This document shows, piece by piece, positions 8,250 to 16,280 of a stretch of DNA of 39,018 nt. Position 1 is the stretch's first letter. Every line of letters begins with the position of its first letter. Source of the stretch: Streptomyces olindensis (GTDB lineage Bacteria; Actinomycetota; Actinomycetes; Streptomycetales; Streptomycetaceae); assembly GCA_000696115.1 (NCBI GenBank), contig JJOH01000100.1, forward strand, positions 1-39,018. The letters run 5' to 3'. The notes beneath the pieces are model-generated. The model was given only the letters and a program-made list of their open reading frames with translations. It made no database searches and was not told where the DNA came from. The position numbers and the translations under genes are program-made.

Positions 8250-8995
8250 ATGCCCCAGGTCACCGCAGTGCCTGACCCCCGACGCTCCACCGTCCCGCGC
8301 ATCCGCATCGTGCGCAACCTGCGGGTCCTGGTGGTCGCGCCCGCCGCTCCCCGTGCTGTCAGGCGGACGCCCAGCGTGTCGCCGCCCGCCTGACTTACCT
8401 GCCCCGCGTGACACCCCTGCCGTCCCGGACCCAGCCGGTCCTGATCGCGCCTCCCGGGGCTGCGGACAGCGCGCTCGGCACCGACGCGAACGTCCTCTAC
8501 ATCTGCACCCACTCCTACCCCGGACCCCAGCCCGAAGGATTCCTCGACACTGACCTGACAACCCGGCACCGACCCCTGACCGCCAACGCCCCCACCCTGG
8601 ACACCTGTTGGGGTGCCAACCCCGCCGTACGCCAGGCCCTGGCCGCCCTGCGTCCCGCCCACCTGCCCCCGCTGGCGCTGCTCGCCCCGGCCCACCGGGC
8701 TCCCTTCGACCACCACGTGCTCGCCGGCCCGCTACTGGAGGCCCTCCTCACCGGCCCTCGGACCGACCGGTGGCCAGAGCGCCTCACCGCGGCGAAGACC
8801 ACCGCTCTGGCCACCGCCGAGATGACCGCGCACACCCGGCGAGACTGGGCACGCTGGCAGATCCACCCTATCCCCGGAACCGACCCACCCCGTAGGCCCA
8901 GAGCAGCTCCTGGCGGTGAGCTGCATGCACATCGCCTGCGACCCGTGCGGTACGTGCCCGCCGGTGGTGGCCGACCACCACCAGCCCGGCCCCCA
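8250..8995 (+). pseudogene. Unknown protein after the HEPN gene, frameshifted and truncated
   Basis: ATG 8250 lies two bases after the HEPN stop. The first frame (MPQVTAVPDPRRSTVPRIRI, VRNLRVLVVAP) stops at 8393. A coherent continuation (CCQADAQRVAARLTYLPRVT, DANVLYICTHSYPGPQPEGF, LDTCWGANPAVRQALAALRP) is in the next frame, so a base was gained or lost near 8345. A second shift near 8895 gives GPEQLLAVSCMHIACDPCGT before coding signal fades near 8995 at a joint with minus-strand sequence. Family not recognised. Proximity suggests it belonged to the same operon as the HEPN/zinc-ribbon gene. Confidence 0.5.
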
Positions 8996-8997
8996 CC

Positions 8998-9260
8998 GCC
9001 GCCCGGGCCAGCACTTGAGGCTCGACCCCGCACAGCTCGGCGAGCACACCCCGCCCGGCTTCGTTGAGCACGACGTCGGCATCGGCTCTCACACCGCCGC
9101 CGTCCTGCCGGGCGGGGGAGCTGCGGCACGTCCACAGCCGCAGCACGCAGGCGGCAGGAAGACCGTAGCGGTCCGCAGTCCGCGAGCGTGATCGCGGCAT
9201 GCTCCGCTTGCCGACCGGCTCCCGGTGCACCTCGGAGCTCTGACTCACGGCCCGTGGCAA
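8998..9260 (-). pseudogene. Coding-like fragment, possibly TniQ-like
   Basis: The minus-strand frame reads TADRYGLPAACVLRLWTCRS, then GGGVRADADVVLNEAGRGVL and AELCGVEPQVLARA before losing sense near 9000. The pattern (helical N-terminal segment, then a block ending LARA) reminds me of TniQ-type transposon proteins, but this is recollection rather than a clear motif match. A plus-strand frame across the same bases is less protein-like. No start and no normal end, so it is a remnant. Confidence 0.3.
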
Positions 9261-9319
9261 TGGCCGGTCCCTGCTGGGTCAGGCTCGGATCAGGGGTTTC
9301 GGGTACCGGCAGCACGGGG

Positions 9320-11326
9320 TCACTGCCCCAAGCCGTGCGCAGCCGGTTCGTCTGACGCCTGGAGGGGAGTGGCCGTCTGATGGGCCTCGAGTGATGGACT
9401 GTGACCGGTTTGGCGGGGCTGGGGGATGTGCATGCGGATGCGGCCTTTGCCTGCTCTCTTGGCCTCGTACATGGCTTCATCGGCTTGGCGCAGGAGTTCG
9501 TCCGGTGTGACGCCCGGGAGGGCCAGTGTCATGCCGATGGAGGCGGAGACGAGTGCCTTGTTGCCTGCGATCTCGTAGGGCTGTGTCAGGGCCGTCAGGA
9601 TGCGCTCGGCGACGTCTTGGGCATGTGCGGGGTGCCTCCCGGCCTCTCCCTCCAGGAGGGCGGCGAACTCGTCACCGCCGAGGCGTGCCACGGTGTCTTC
9701 AGCCCGTACGGATGCCTGGATCCGGCGGGCGGCGTGGATCAGGAGAGCGTCGCCCACCGCGTGTCCGGCCGAGTCGTTGACAGCCTTGAAGCCGTCCAGG
9801 TCCATGAAGAGCACTGCGGGCGGGGCTGTGCGCGTGGTTCGCTTGCGCAGGGCATGCGCGACTCGGTCGGCGAACAGGGCCCGGTTGGGCAGTCCGGTGA
9901 GCGCGTCGTGGAAGGCCAGGTGCTCGAGTTGTTTCTGCTGGGTGACCCTGTCGGTCACATCGCGACTGCTGAAGATCATTCCCTCGGTGTGGTGGCTGAC
10001 CGTCGACTCGACGTGGCGCCAACGTCCGTCGGCGTGGCGGACCCGGCACGACACGCGGCGGCCCGGACCGCGGATGCCTGATGCGGCTTCCTGCCGCAGC
10101 GTCTCGACTGCTTGCATCAGCGGCGTCAGGTCGTCGGGGTGGCAGTACAGGGGCAGACGGGCACCCAGCAGGTCCTCAGGCCGGTAACCGAAGACGTGAT
10201 GAGCGGCAGGGCTGACGTAGAGCACGCGGCCCTCCAGGCTGACGATGGTGATCACGTCGCGGGTGCCGTCGACCAAGGCGCGGTAAAGCGCCTCCCGGGT
10301 GGTGGCTTCGCGAGTGATACGCAGGTGATCGGCGTGGATGACGCCCTGCCGGATACCGAGCGCGATAGGCAGCAAACCCGCCAGGACCAGCAGAACCATG
10401 TCGGTGCGGCCTCCTACCATGGCGTGAGCCGTCAAGGCCAGAACGCAGATGGCCACGGGCACGAAAGCGGCCACGACCCCGACAACGGGCATGATGCGCT
10501 GGTCGACGTCCACGACGCTGGTGCCTCCGGCCAGCCATGGGGCAACGGCGATGAGGAGCAGGCCAGTGATCGAGCAGGCCGCCGCGCAAGGAACGCCGTA
10601 CCAGGTGCCGGGGGCCGGCATGAGGATGCGCAGCATGTCGCTCGCGGTCAACACGATGAGGGCCAAGGCGGCTACCGTTGTCGCTGTGCGCTCAGGACGC
10701 TTCAGTGAGTAGCGCAGTGCCACCAGAAGTCCAAAGACCAGGACGTCCGTCACCACACGTGCCAGATCCAGCAAGGACCCGAAGGCATCGCCGCTCTGGT
10801 CGGCACGATGCAGCAGCAGCACCCAGCCCAGTGTGAGCAGGGAGCCGGCGAGCACCCATCCGTCCAGAACTCGCCGCAGCCAGACCAGCCTCGCCCCGCG
10901 GTCCGTAACCGCGATCACCAGTCCGGCGATCGCGACCACCAGACACAGGACGATTCCGGTGACCGCCAGCACTTGGAGGACGACGTGGAGCCCACCAGCG
11001 GGCCCTCCTCGAGAGGAAGGGAGCTGACTGACGACGACGTGGTGAAGGCCACCCGCTGCCACAGAACCCGCGAAGAGTGCTAGGCGAAGACGCACCCTTC
11101 CGGTAACCGTTCTGGCACGCCCAAGCAGCGACAGGGCGGCCAGACCATGTGCAGCCGGCACTCCGACGCCGACTGGAAGGAACAGCACCGCCGTCCCGCT
11201 CGCGCTCATTGCGGCGGCAAGCACGCATCCCAGCCCCAGAGTCTTGCACCACCCACATGCTGCCCGTGACCAGCCGATACGAACGGCGTGCAACGAGCCC
11301 CCCCAACCGGTCTGTCCCGGCCTCAT
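9320..11326 (-). CDS. Membrane PAS-GGDEF diguanylate cyclase
   Basis: Intact 668-residue protein from ATG 11326, behind GGGGG. Residues about 25-335 form roughly nine hydrophobic membrane segments (for example VLAVTGIVLCLVVAIAGLVI and GVVAAFVPVAICVLALTAHA). A PAS domain follows at about 340-465 (LYRALVDGTRDVITIVSLEG; HHVFGYRPEDLLG). Residues about 470-630 are a GGDEF domain: LAFHDALTGLPNRALFADRV, FMDLDGFKAVNDSAGHAVGD, and RLGGDEF at 548-554. An RxxD inhibitory site (RAED 541-544) lies five residues before GGDEF, so product feedback is likely. There is no EAL domain. It makes cyclic di-GMP from two GTP at the inner membrane face; in Streptomyces c-di-GMP controls development through BldD. The sensed signal is unknown. 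It stands alone between broken genes and has no intact operon partner. Confidence 0.92.
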   Translation of the reverse strand: MRPGQTGWGGSLHAVRIGWSRAACGWCKTLGLGCVLAAAMSASGTAVLFLPVGVGVPAAHGLAALSLLGRARTVTGRVRLRLALFAGSVAAGGLHHVVVSQLPSSRGGPAGGLHVVLQVLAVTGIVLCLVVAIAGLVIAVTDRGARLVWLRRVLDGWVLAGSLLTLGWVLLLHRADQSGDAFGSLLDLARVVTDVLVFGLLVALRYSLKRPERTATTVAALALIVLTASDMLRILMPAPGTWYGVPCAAACSITGLLLIAVAPWLAGGTSVVDVDQRIMPVVGVVAAFVPVAICVLALTAHAMVGGRTDMVLLVLAGLLPIALGIRQGVIHADHLRITREATTREALYRALVDGTRDVITIVSLEGRVLYVSPAAHHVFGYRPEDLLGARLPLYCHPDDLTPLMQAVETLRQEAASGIRGPGRRVSCRVRHADGRWRHVESTVSHHTEGMIFSSRDVTDRVTQQKQLEHLAFHDALTGLPNRALFADRVAHALRKRTTRTAPPAVLFMDLDGFKAVNDSAGHAVGDALLIHAARRIQASVRAEDTVARLGGDEFAALLEGEAGRHPAHAQDVAERILTALTQPYEIAGNKALVSASIGMTLALPGVTPDELLRQADEAMYEAKRAGKGRIRMHIPQPRQTGHSPSLEAHQTATPLQASDEPAAHGLGQ

Positions 11327-11519
11327 GCGAACCCCCGACGGTCATCGAGCCCAAAGAAGGCAGGCACACCGTGTCCGTACTGCTTGTGCCGGATAAGAGC
11401 GTAGGAGGATGTCTAACGCCTATCCTCATGAAAAGCGGTGAGTTCACCTGAAAAACGGACGAGCTCCCAAAGGCTGACACCCTGCCAGTTGGAGGTCATC
11501 TGCAGAAGCTGCCTGATCA

Positions 11520-11686
11520 CTCCGCGCCCTCTGGGCGCCGCGCTGCGCTACGCCCGCGCCAACGATCCGACGTTCCCCGGCTCGGTCGGCAATCGCGGCA
11601 CCGAATTCCTCTACCGCGTCGGCGACCTCAAGCGCTGGGCACGCAACCGGCCCCGCGCCGCCTCCGGCACCACCGACCTCGACTGA
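11520..11686 (+). pseudogene. C-terminal fragment of an unknown protein
   Basis: The plus frame ending at TGA 11684-11686 reads LGAALRYARANDPTFPGSVG, NRGTEFLYRVGDLKRWARNR, PRAASGTTDLD. The layout (helix, an FP-x-SVG turn, LYRV, DLKRWARNR) resembles excisionase/MerR-type winged-helix ends in which the last helix contacts DNA. The beginning of the gene is missing: sequence before about 11515 is unrelated. Likely a remnant. Confidence 0.4.
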
Positions 11687-11829
11687 TCACCCCGGCCACC
11701 GACGTCTGCGAACCGGCCCTGTCCGGTCCGGCCGACGAATACACCTCACGCTGAACGGGCTGTTCAGGCAGCTCGCACCGCCTCTGCGGGCCGGGGGGGG
11801 GAGGGGGGCCGCCTGCGTGGGGTAGGCCA

Positions 11830-11950
11830 TCTGGCGGGTGAGGCGCCGGGTCATGAGCGTGATCGCGGCGAGGGGGAGCATCCCTTCTGAGTGTTCGGGC
11901 CGGATCTCGTAGTCGCCAGGTCGGCCTCCGGCGAACCGGTCTACAGCACG
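11830..11950 (-). pseudogene. IS5-type transposase C-terminal remnant
   Basis: The minus-strand frame contains VDRFAGGRPGDYEIRPEHSE and GMLPLAAITLMTRRLTRQ. This matches the C-terminal helix of IS5-group transposases, where a DYE-x(4)-SEAM block is followed by a hydrophobic helix and a TRRL end. The catalytic D-D-E part is absent. About 40 residues remain of an element of about 280. Confidence 0.45.
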
Positions 11951-12052
11951 CCGTGCAGGGCGTTCTCCTTGCAGCCGTCGTCTTCCTCTGGTTCCAGACA
12001 CTTCACTCGGAGATCCCGCGCGCCGAGGGCGAGTGTGGCACCGTGGTCTTCA

Positions 12053-12092
12053 GGCCTGGTCCGTCACTCCCCCCGTGGTGGCGGACCAGGCC
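12053..12092 (-). terminator. 11-bp perfect inverted repeat behind the DUF6207 gene
   Basis: GGCCTGGTCCG at 12053-12063 pairs perfectly with CGGACCAGGCC at 12082-12092 across an 18-base loop. The right arm ends one base before the last base of the DUF6207 stop codon (12093), which places it as that gene's transcription terminator. Confidence 0.6.
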
Positions 12093-12341
12093 TCATCGCG
12101 TGCCAGGGGCCAGCACCTCGTGCGGTGAGGAGGTCTGGGCGACGGCCTGCCGCAGACCGGCGTACAGACGCAGCCGAACGCCAGGCTGGCCAGGATCCCG
12201 GAAGGTGCTCTCAGAGATCGCGGTCGCCCACGTCCGGGCGATCGCCTTCTGGACGGCGAACACGGTGTCGTCGTCCAGGCCCGACACCTCGATGACGCCC
12301 TGGCCCGGCTCAGCCACATGTGCTTCTTGGATCGGCTCCAC
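12093..12341 (-). CDS. DUF6207 family protein
   Basis: GTG 12341 starts MEPIQEAHVAEPGQGVIEVS, GLDDDTVFAVQKAIARTWAT, TFRDPGQPGVRLRLYAGLRQ (82 residues). The N-terminal PI-x-E-x-HVAEPG and the RDPGQPGVR-x-R-x-YA block are the hallmarks of DUF6207, a small, mostly Streptomyces family of unknown function, usually near genome ends and on plasmids. The frame extends 50 codons upstream, but the family begins at this GTG. Cytosolic; no catalytic residues can be assigned. A hairpin terminator follows at once. Confidence 0.75.
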   Translation of the reverse strand: MEPIQEAHVAEPGQGVIEVSGLDDDTVFAVQKAIARTWATAISESTFRDPGQPGVRLRLYAGLRQAVAQTSSPHEVLAPGTR

Positions 12342-12438
12342 GTCTGTCAGTACGCGTTCGTACACGCCGGGGTTCTCTGCTGGCTCGGGATTCACCCGAC
12401 CGAAGGAAATGTCAGTGCTGGCATCTACCGTCAGGAGC

Positions 12439-12798
12439 ATGACCCCTTCGCCGAACTCCCGTGAAAGTGCATGGGTTTTGGAGGCCACCATCCGGACCGC
12501 GCCGGCCGCCGATCCTCACTGGCAGGAACAGCTGGACAGGCTCCGCCCGATCGCAACGTACGACCGCGAGACCCAGACCTGGCATGCACGCCTCGGCGCG
12601 CTCGACCTGGCGGGTGTGCAGCTGCTGCAGACCCTCTTCGACGCCGCGCACATCCATGGCACCGAGGTGCGCCTCGCGCCCGTGGCCGTCCCGGCGTACT
12701 GGAATGGCCCCACCTTCCCGAGGGACTCGGAAGTGGGATCTCTTCTGGAGGCGCAGGCCGACCCGGGGCGGCTGCTCGGCCAGCTGCCTCTCGCCTGA
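12439..12798 (+). CDS. Hypothetical protein, 119 residues
   Basis: ATG 12439 is preceded by AGGAGC, with short spacing. The product reads MTPSPNSRESAWVLEATIRT, then WQEQLDRLRPIATYDRETQT, WHARLGALDLAGVQLLQTLF, DAAHIHGTEVRLAPVAVPAY. It is a mixed alpha/beta cytosolic protein without signal peptide. It diverges from the DUF6207 gene (starts 98 bases apart) and converges on the polymerase-like gene. I do not recognise a family. Codon bias supports a real gene; the C-terminus (LLGQLPLA) looks complete. Confidence 0.5.
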   Translation: MTPSPNSRESAWVLEATIRTAPAADPHWQEQLDRLRPIATYDRETQTWHARLGALDLAGVQLLQTLFDAAHIHGTEVRLAPVAVPAYWNGPTFPRDSEVGSLLEAQADPGRLLGQLPLA

Positions 12799-12860
12799 GT
12801 GGCCCGCGGCGGGCGAGGCCTTCGAGCTGGCGGCACTGGAGGCCGCGGGCGCAGGCGTGG

Positions 12861-13877
12861 CTACCATCGCCCGCGACTGTCGCGCTGATGTCGCACGGCG
12901 AGGGCGGCGAAACAGAGCACGTGGTGCCCGTAGCGGGCACGGGCGCGATCGGCGACGGCCTCGATCGCGAGGGGTTTGTCGTCCTGCGTGTCGAGGGTGA
13001 GCTGTCGTGTGGCCCGGTGGGCCGGGCGAAGGGCGTCGGCGCGCAGTGCGATGCCGCGGACCCGGGCGCGCTGGAGCCCGAGGGATTCGTAGACCGCGTA
13101 CGCCGCGCGGGCCAGGAGCACGGTGTGCTGAGTCGCTTCGGGCAGGGCACGGCTGCGGCGGGTCGAGCTCTGGTCGGCACAGCGGATGGTGCAGGTCAAA
13201 CCGCTGGCGGTTTGGCCGGCGTCACGCAGGCGGGCACCGAGGTCGTCAGCGAGGGCGAGCAGGGCGCGCCGGTGCTCGGCCGGGTTGAGCTCGTCGCGGA
13301 CAAAGCGGTGTTCGGCGCTGATGCTCGCCGGAGTCGGGGTGGGATCGACGACCTGGGCGTCGCGGCCCTGGGCGTGCTCGTGGAGGGCGCGGCCGGCCCG
13401 GACGCCGAGCAGACGTTGCAGCGTGAGCTGGGGGACATCGACGACGTCGCCGACGGTGTCCAGCCCGTACTCGCCGAGCGTCGTGGCCGTCTTCGCGCCC
13501 ACACCGGGCAGCTCCCGGACCGGGCGCGGGCGCAGGAAGGCGGCGATCGCCTCGGGGGAGTCGTCGACGACGGTGCGCTGCCCGGGCGGGGTCAGTGCGC
13601 AGGCCATCGCGGCGAGCATCCGGTTGGGCGCGCAACCCGCCGAGCTGCGCAGGCCGAAGTGGGCGAGCACGCGCAACTGGACCAACTCGGCCAGCCCGCG
13701 GGCGTCCCGCTTCCAGTACGGAATCGCCCCGGTGATGTCCAGGGCAGCCGAGTCCGGTTCGATCATCTGCACGCGGGGCGTGACGTCCTCCAGCAGGCGG
13801 CGCAGCCGCTCGGGGAGTTCAGTGTCGTGGCCGTCCGCAACGTCGAATCGAAGGTGGAGGAGGTGGCGGCCGCTCAT
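12861..13877 (-). CDS. Y-family DNA polymerase homologue, ImuB-like, catalytic signature degenerate
   Basis: 338 residues from ATG 13877, with AGGGTG ahead. The palm/finger remnant (VQMIEPDSAALDITGAIPYW), fingers (GCAPNRMLAAMACALTPPGQ), helix-hairpin-helix thumb (VRELPGVGAKTATTLGEYGL, DTVGDVVDVPQLTLQRLLG) and little-finger region (TCTIRCADQSSTRRSRALPE) are all recognisable. Canonical members have SxDEAxLD; here it is EPDSAALD, with the catalytic Glu replaced by Ser. The N-terminal Asp motif (MDMDAFF) is not visible either (LLHLRFDVADG). It is therefore probably non-polymerising, like ImuB, which acts as an adaptor for DnaE2 in mutagenic repair. The gene starts 5 bases after the stop of a DnaE-type gene, so they are coupled. 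Confidence 0.75.
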   Translation of the reverse strand: MSGRHLLHLRFDVADGHDTELPERLRRLLEDVTPRVQMIEPDSAALDITGAIPYWKRDARGLAELVQLRVLAHFGLRSSAGCAPNRMLAAMACALTPPGQRTVVDDSPEAIAAFLRPRPVRELPGVGAKTATTLGEYGLDTVGDVVDVPQLTLQRLLGVRAGRALHEHAQGRDAQVVDPTPTPASISAEHRFVRDELNPAEHRRALLALADDLGARLRDAGQTASGLTCTIRCADQSSTRRSRALPEATQHTVLLARAAYAVYESLGLQRARVRGIALRADALRPAHRATRQLTLDTQDDKPLAIEAVADRARARYGHHVLCFAALAVRHQRDSRGRW

Positions 13878-13882
13878 CGTGA

Positions 13883-15076
13883 TCACCCTGCGCTTCCCGG
13901 GCTGCGGTGGCCGAGACGCCGCAGGTCCGCCGATCGAGTGCCGGCGGGCTGGAGGTCGGCGTACGGGTGGAGCCGGGCTCCGGCGGTGCCGTCGGCAAGG
14001 GTGCATTGCGGCGGCGCCGGTTGTGCCGGGGTGGGGGCGGGGTCGGTGCGACCGAGTAGATCGAGGGCGGCTTGGGGGCCGTGGTCGCGGCGGGCCTGGG
14101 CCACCTCGTCCAGGTCCCAGACCATCTCGCCGACCACCGTGCGGCGCGCGCCACGGGCCTCCACGGTCCCGCGTACCAGGAGGAGGCCGGAGTGGAACAC
14201 GGTGTGCGCGACCCGCTCGTGGCTGTCCTCGAAGAACGCGATGTCGACCAGGCCGGAGCCGTCCTCCAGCGTCACGAAGATGACTCGCTTGCCGGACGCA
14301 GTCGGCGGGGTCTGCGTGGATGCCCTCACGCCGGCGACGAGCACGTTCTGGCCGGGGATCATCGAGCGCAGGTGCGTGGCGTCCGTGGCGCCGAGCTCGG
14401 TGAGCAGCCGGAAATGGTGCTCCATCAGGTGGTGCGTGACGTCGATCGAGAGGGTTTCCAGCTCCGCGGAGAGTTTGTCCCGGCTGGTCATCTCCGGAAG
14501 ACCGCTCGGGGCGGCGGTTACCAGCTCCCCGTCCAAGGGCAGTTGCCCGCCGGTGGCGGAGCGGGCGCGGGACTGCCGGTGCAGCTCGGCAGCCTGCAGC
14601 AGCAGATCCCGCCGCGTGAGATCGCCCGCGAGCGGGCCGAGCGCGCCGATGCGGATCAGGCGCTGCGCGATCGGCAACGACGGGCGGGCGCGCTGCCACA
14701 GGTCCTGCAGGCCGGTGTAGGGCTGGCCGGCCACGAGGCGGGCGACCTCCGCTTCGCTGATGCCTTTGACGGTGGAGGCGGCGAGCCGTACGCCCCAGCC
14801 CTGGTCGGTCTGCTCGACCACGTGTGCCGCGCGTGAGTGGTTGATGTCGACGGGCAGGATCGGCACTCCGTGGGGGCGGGCGTCGGCGACGAGGACCCGG
14901 CGCGGCCACATCCCCGGGTCGTGCTCCAGGAGCCCCGCGTACAAGAACGCCGGGAACCGGGCCTTCAAGAAGGCACTCTGAAGTGCGGGAACAGCGAAAG
15001 CGACAGTGTGCGCGCGTTCTTCGCGATGCGGGTGTCTCATGAGACGGGGATCGCCGTGGATGGTCAGGGTCGTCAT
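13883..15076 (-). pseudogene. C-terminal third of a DnaE-type DNA polymerase III alpha subunit
   Basis: The 397-codon frame from ATG 15076 begins with about 20 unrelated residues (MTTLTIHGDPRLMRHPHREE). It then enters DnaE at AHTVAFAVPALQSAFLKARF, GLLEHDPGMWPRRVLVADAR, RGVPILPVDINHSRAAH. The HhH region (GVRLAASTVKGISEAEVARL) and an OB-fold (VLVAGVRASTQTPPTASGKR, FVTLEDGSGLVDIAFFEDSH) follow to the normal family end LGHRSPGSAG. The PHP domain and the Asp-bearing catalytic core, over 600 residues, are absent, so it cannot polymerise. The HhH/OB part could still bind DNA. It lies 5 bases upstream of the ImuB-like gene, resembling an imuB-dnaE2 mutasome pair. No LexA box was identified. Confidence 0.78.
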
Positions 15077-15078
15077 GT

Positions 15079-15327
15079 TCACCCGATCCGGGGTTGTGTG
15101 AGCTGTGCGCAGGCGGCCAAGGTCTCGGCCAGCGTGGTGAGCACGATCACGCCGTGTCTGGCGAGTGCGATGGTTGCCGGTGTTTGCCAGTCCTCGACTC
15201 CGGTGATGCCGCCGGCGAGGAACACCGCGGGTGGGTGGTCCGGCGCCGGTTGATAGGTGTCCGGGCACTCGTAGTAGTTCGGCAGGAGTGTGGGGTCGCC
15301 GTCGGGTATGTCCGTGCGCAGAGTCAT
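15079..15327 (-). pseudogene. Nucleoside 2-deoxyribosyltransferase-like protein with large internal deletion
   Basis: 82 residues from ATG 15327, with AAAGGGA upstream. The first 50 residues (YYECPDTYQPAPDHPPAVFL, AGGITGVEDWQTPATIAL) match the N-terminus of the nucleoside 2-deoxyribosyltransferase-like family, whose FLAGGITG loop binds the nucleotide. The last 20 (VIVLTTLAETLAACAQL) resemble the same family's C-terminal helix. The middle, which holds the catalytic acidic residues, is missing in frame, since full-length members are about 150-170 residues. The stop lies 2 bases before the start of the DnaE remnant. Not catalytic as written, though transcribed in the same direction as the two polymerase-type genes. 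Confidence 0.6.
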
Positions 15328-15500
15328 GCGGATGTTCCCTTTGGGTGTGGCTCTTCCGCAGGAAGCGCTGAGCTGCCTGTTCGTTGATCGGGGCTATGGT
15401 CGGATCGCTGTCCTCCTACCGTGACGGTGGAGGAAGCGGTGTTCGATGGTGCCGTTGATCGAGGAGTTGGAGGCGGGAAGCCGCAGCCCGGCGGTGCACG

Positions 15501-15745
15501 GTGCGCACAGGCAAGGTGTCACTCGAACGCGTCGACGCAGTCACCAGCCTGACGGTTCACCAGGCGACAGCCGCTGACTTGGCGGAAGGCCATACACGGG
15601 CACTGGGCAATCGAGAATTGTTGAGCACCATGTCAGAGATGTGACGTTCGGAGAGGACGTCTCGCGGGTGCGTACCGGCAACGCGCCTCGGGCGGTGGCC
15701 TCCCTGCAACCCTCGGACTTACGTGATCATTCCCCGCCGATCGCG
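15501..15745 (+). pseudogene. ISAs1-family transposase C-terminal remnant
   Basis: VRTGKVSLERVDAVTSLTVH and QATAADLAEG are followed, after two frame changes, by GHWAIEN and then HHVRDVTFGEDVSRVRTGNA, PRAVASL. This is the C-terminal HW-x-IEN-x-LHHVRDVTF(x)ED block of ISAs1 (H-repeat) transposases, which carries the catalytic Glu of the DDE triad. The N-terminal part and element ends are missing. A second, independent remnant of the same family lies at 27750-28365. Confidence 0.7.
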
Positions 15746-15769
15746 AGAACGACGGAGCCCTGGGGGTCC

Positions 15770-15892
15770 TCACAGCCACCTCATGGCAACGTTGCCTCCG
15801 TAGCAACCGGGGAAAAGTAGCAGGACGTTCTCCTCGTCCAGGAACACGAAGGCTCCACCGAACTGCTCTGGCTGATCCGCCGCCCTGAAAAG
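15770..15892 (-). pseudogene. C-terminal fragment of an unknown protein
   Basis: The minus-strand frame directly after a TAA reads LFRAADQPEQFGGAFVFLDE, ENVLLLFPGCYGGNVAMRWL and stops at 15770. The hydrophobic/aromatic beta pattern ending RWL resembles the end of a small cytosolic alpha/beta domain. About 40 residues survive and no start codon is available. Its family is not recognised. Confidence 0.35.
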
Positions 15893-15982
15893 TTACAGGT
15901 GTCACGGGAGTTGGTGTCCGTGGTGTGCTGTCGTCGACCGGTTCGCGTCCCAAAGGCACACCGTGGATCATTGGGAGGAATC

Positions 15983-16190
15983 ATGCATCGAGGCCGTCCG
16001 TCGCGCGCCGGGGCAGCGCTCTCTGTAGGGGTGGTCACGGCGGGACTGCTGGTGGCGTGGCCGCCGCTGCGCCGGTCGCGTCGTATCCGACGTGCAACGG
16101 CGCGAAATCCGTCACCTATGGCCCATCGGATCGGGCGGTCCCCGCACACGGTGCCGCCCGATCCGGCACGCCCGTCTGGTTCGCGCGCAG
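15983..16190 (+). pseudogene. Secreted protein, frameshifted in the signal peptide and truncated
   Basis: ATG 15983 sits behind an excellent GGGAGGA. It encodes MHRGRPSRAGAALSVGVVTA then GLLVA, a signal peptide. One or two bases later (about 16050) the frame must change to read GVAAAAPVASYPTCNGAKSV, TYGPSDRAVPAHGAARSGTP. The mature part (YPTCN-x-AKSV, VPAHG) resembles the start of secreted Streptomyces peptidoglycan-binding proteins. The coding sense ends near 16190, before the domain would begin. Confidence 0.5.
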
Positions 16191-16280
16191 GCGCATGATC
16201 TCTACACGTACTCGGCGGCGAAGCCGTGGCGTGTTCGTGAAGGCCGTCAGGTCCTCGATAGGGCAAGGGGGAGAAGCACT

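Noticed and set aside
12471..14720. 749-residue open frame on the plus strand
   Set aside because: Antisense to the polymerase-type genes; composition is typical of a GC-rich shadow frame.
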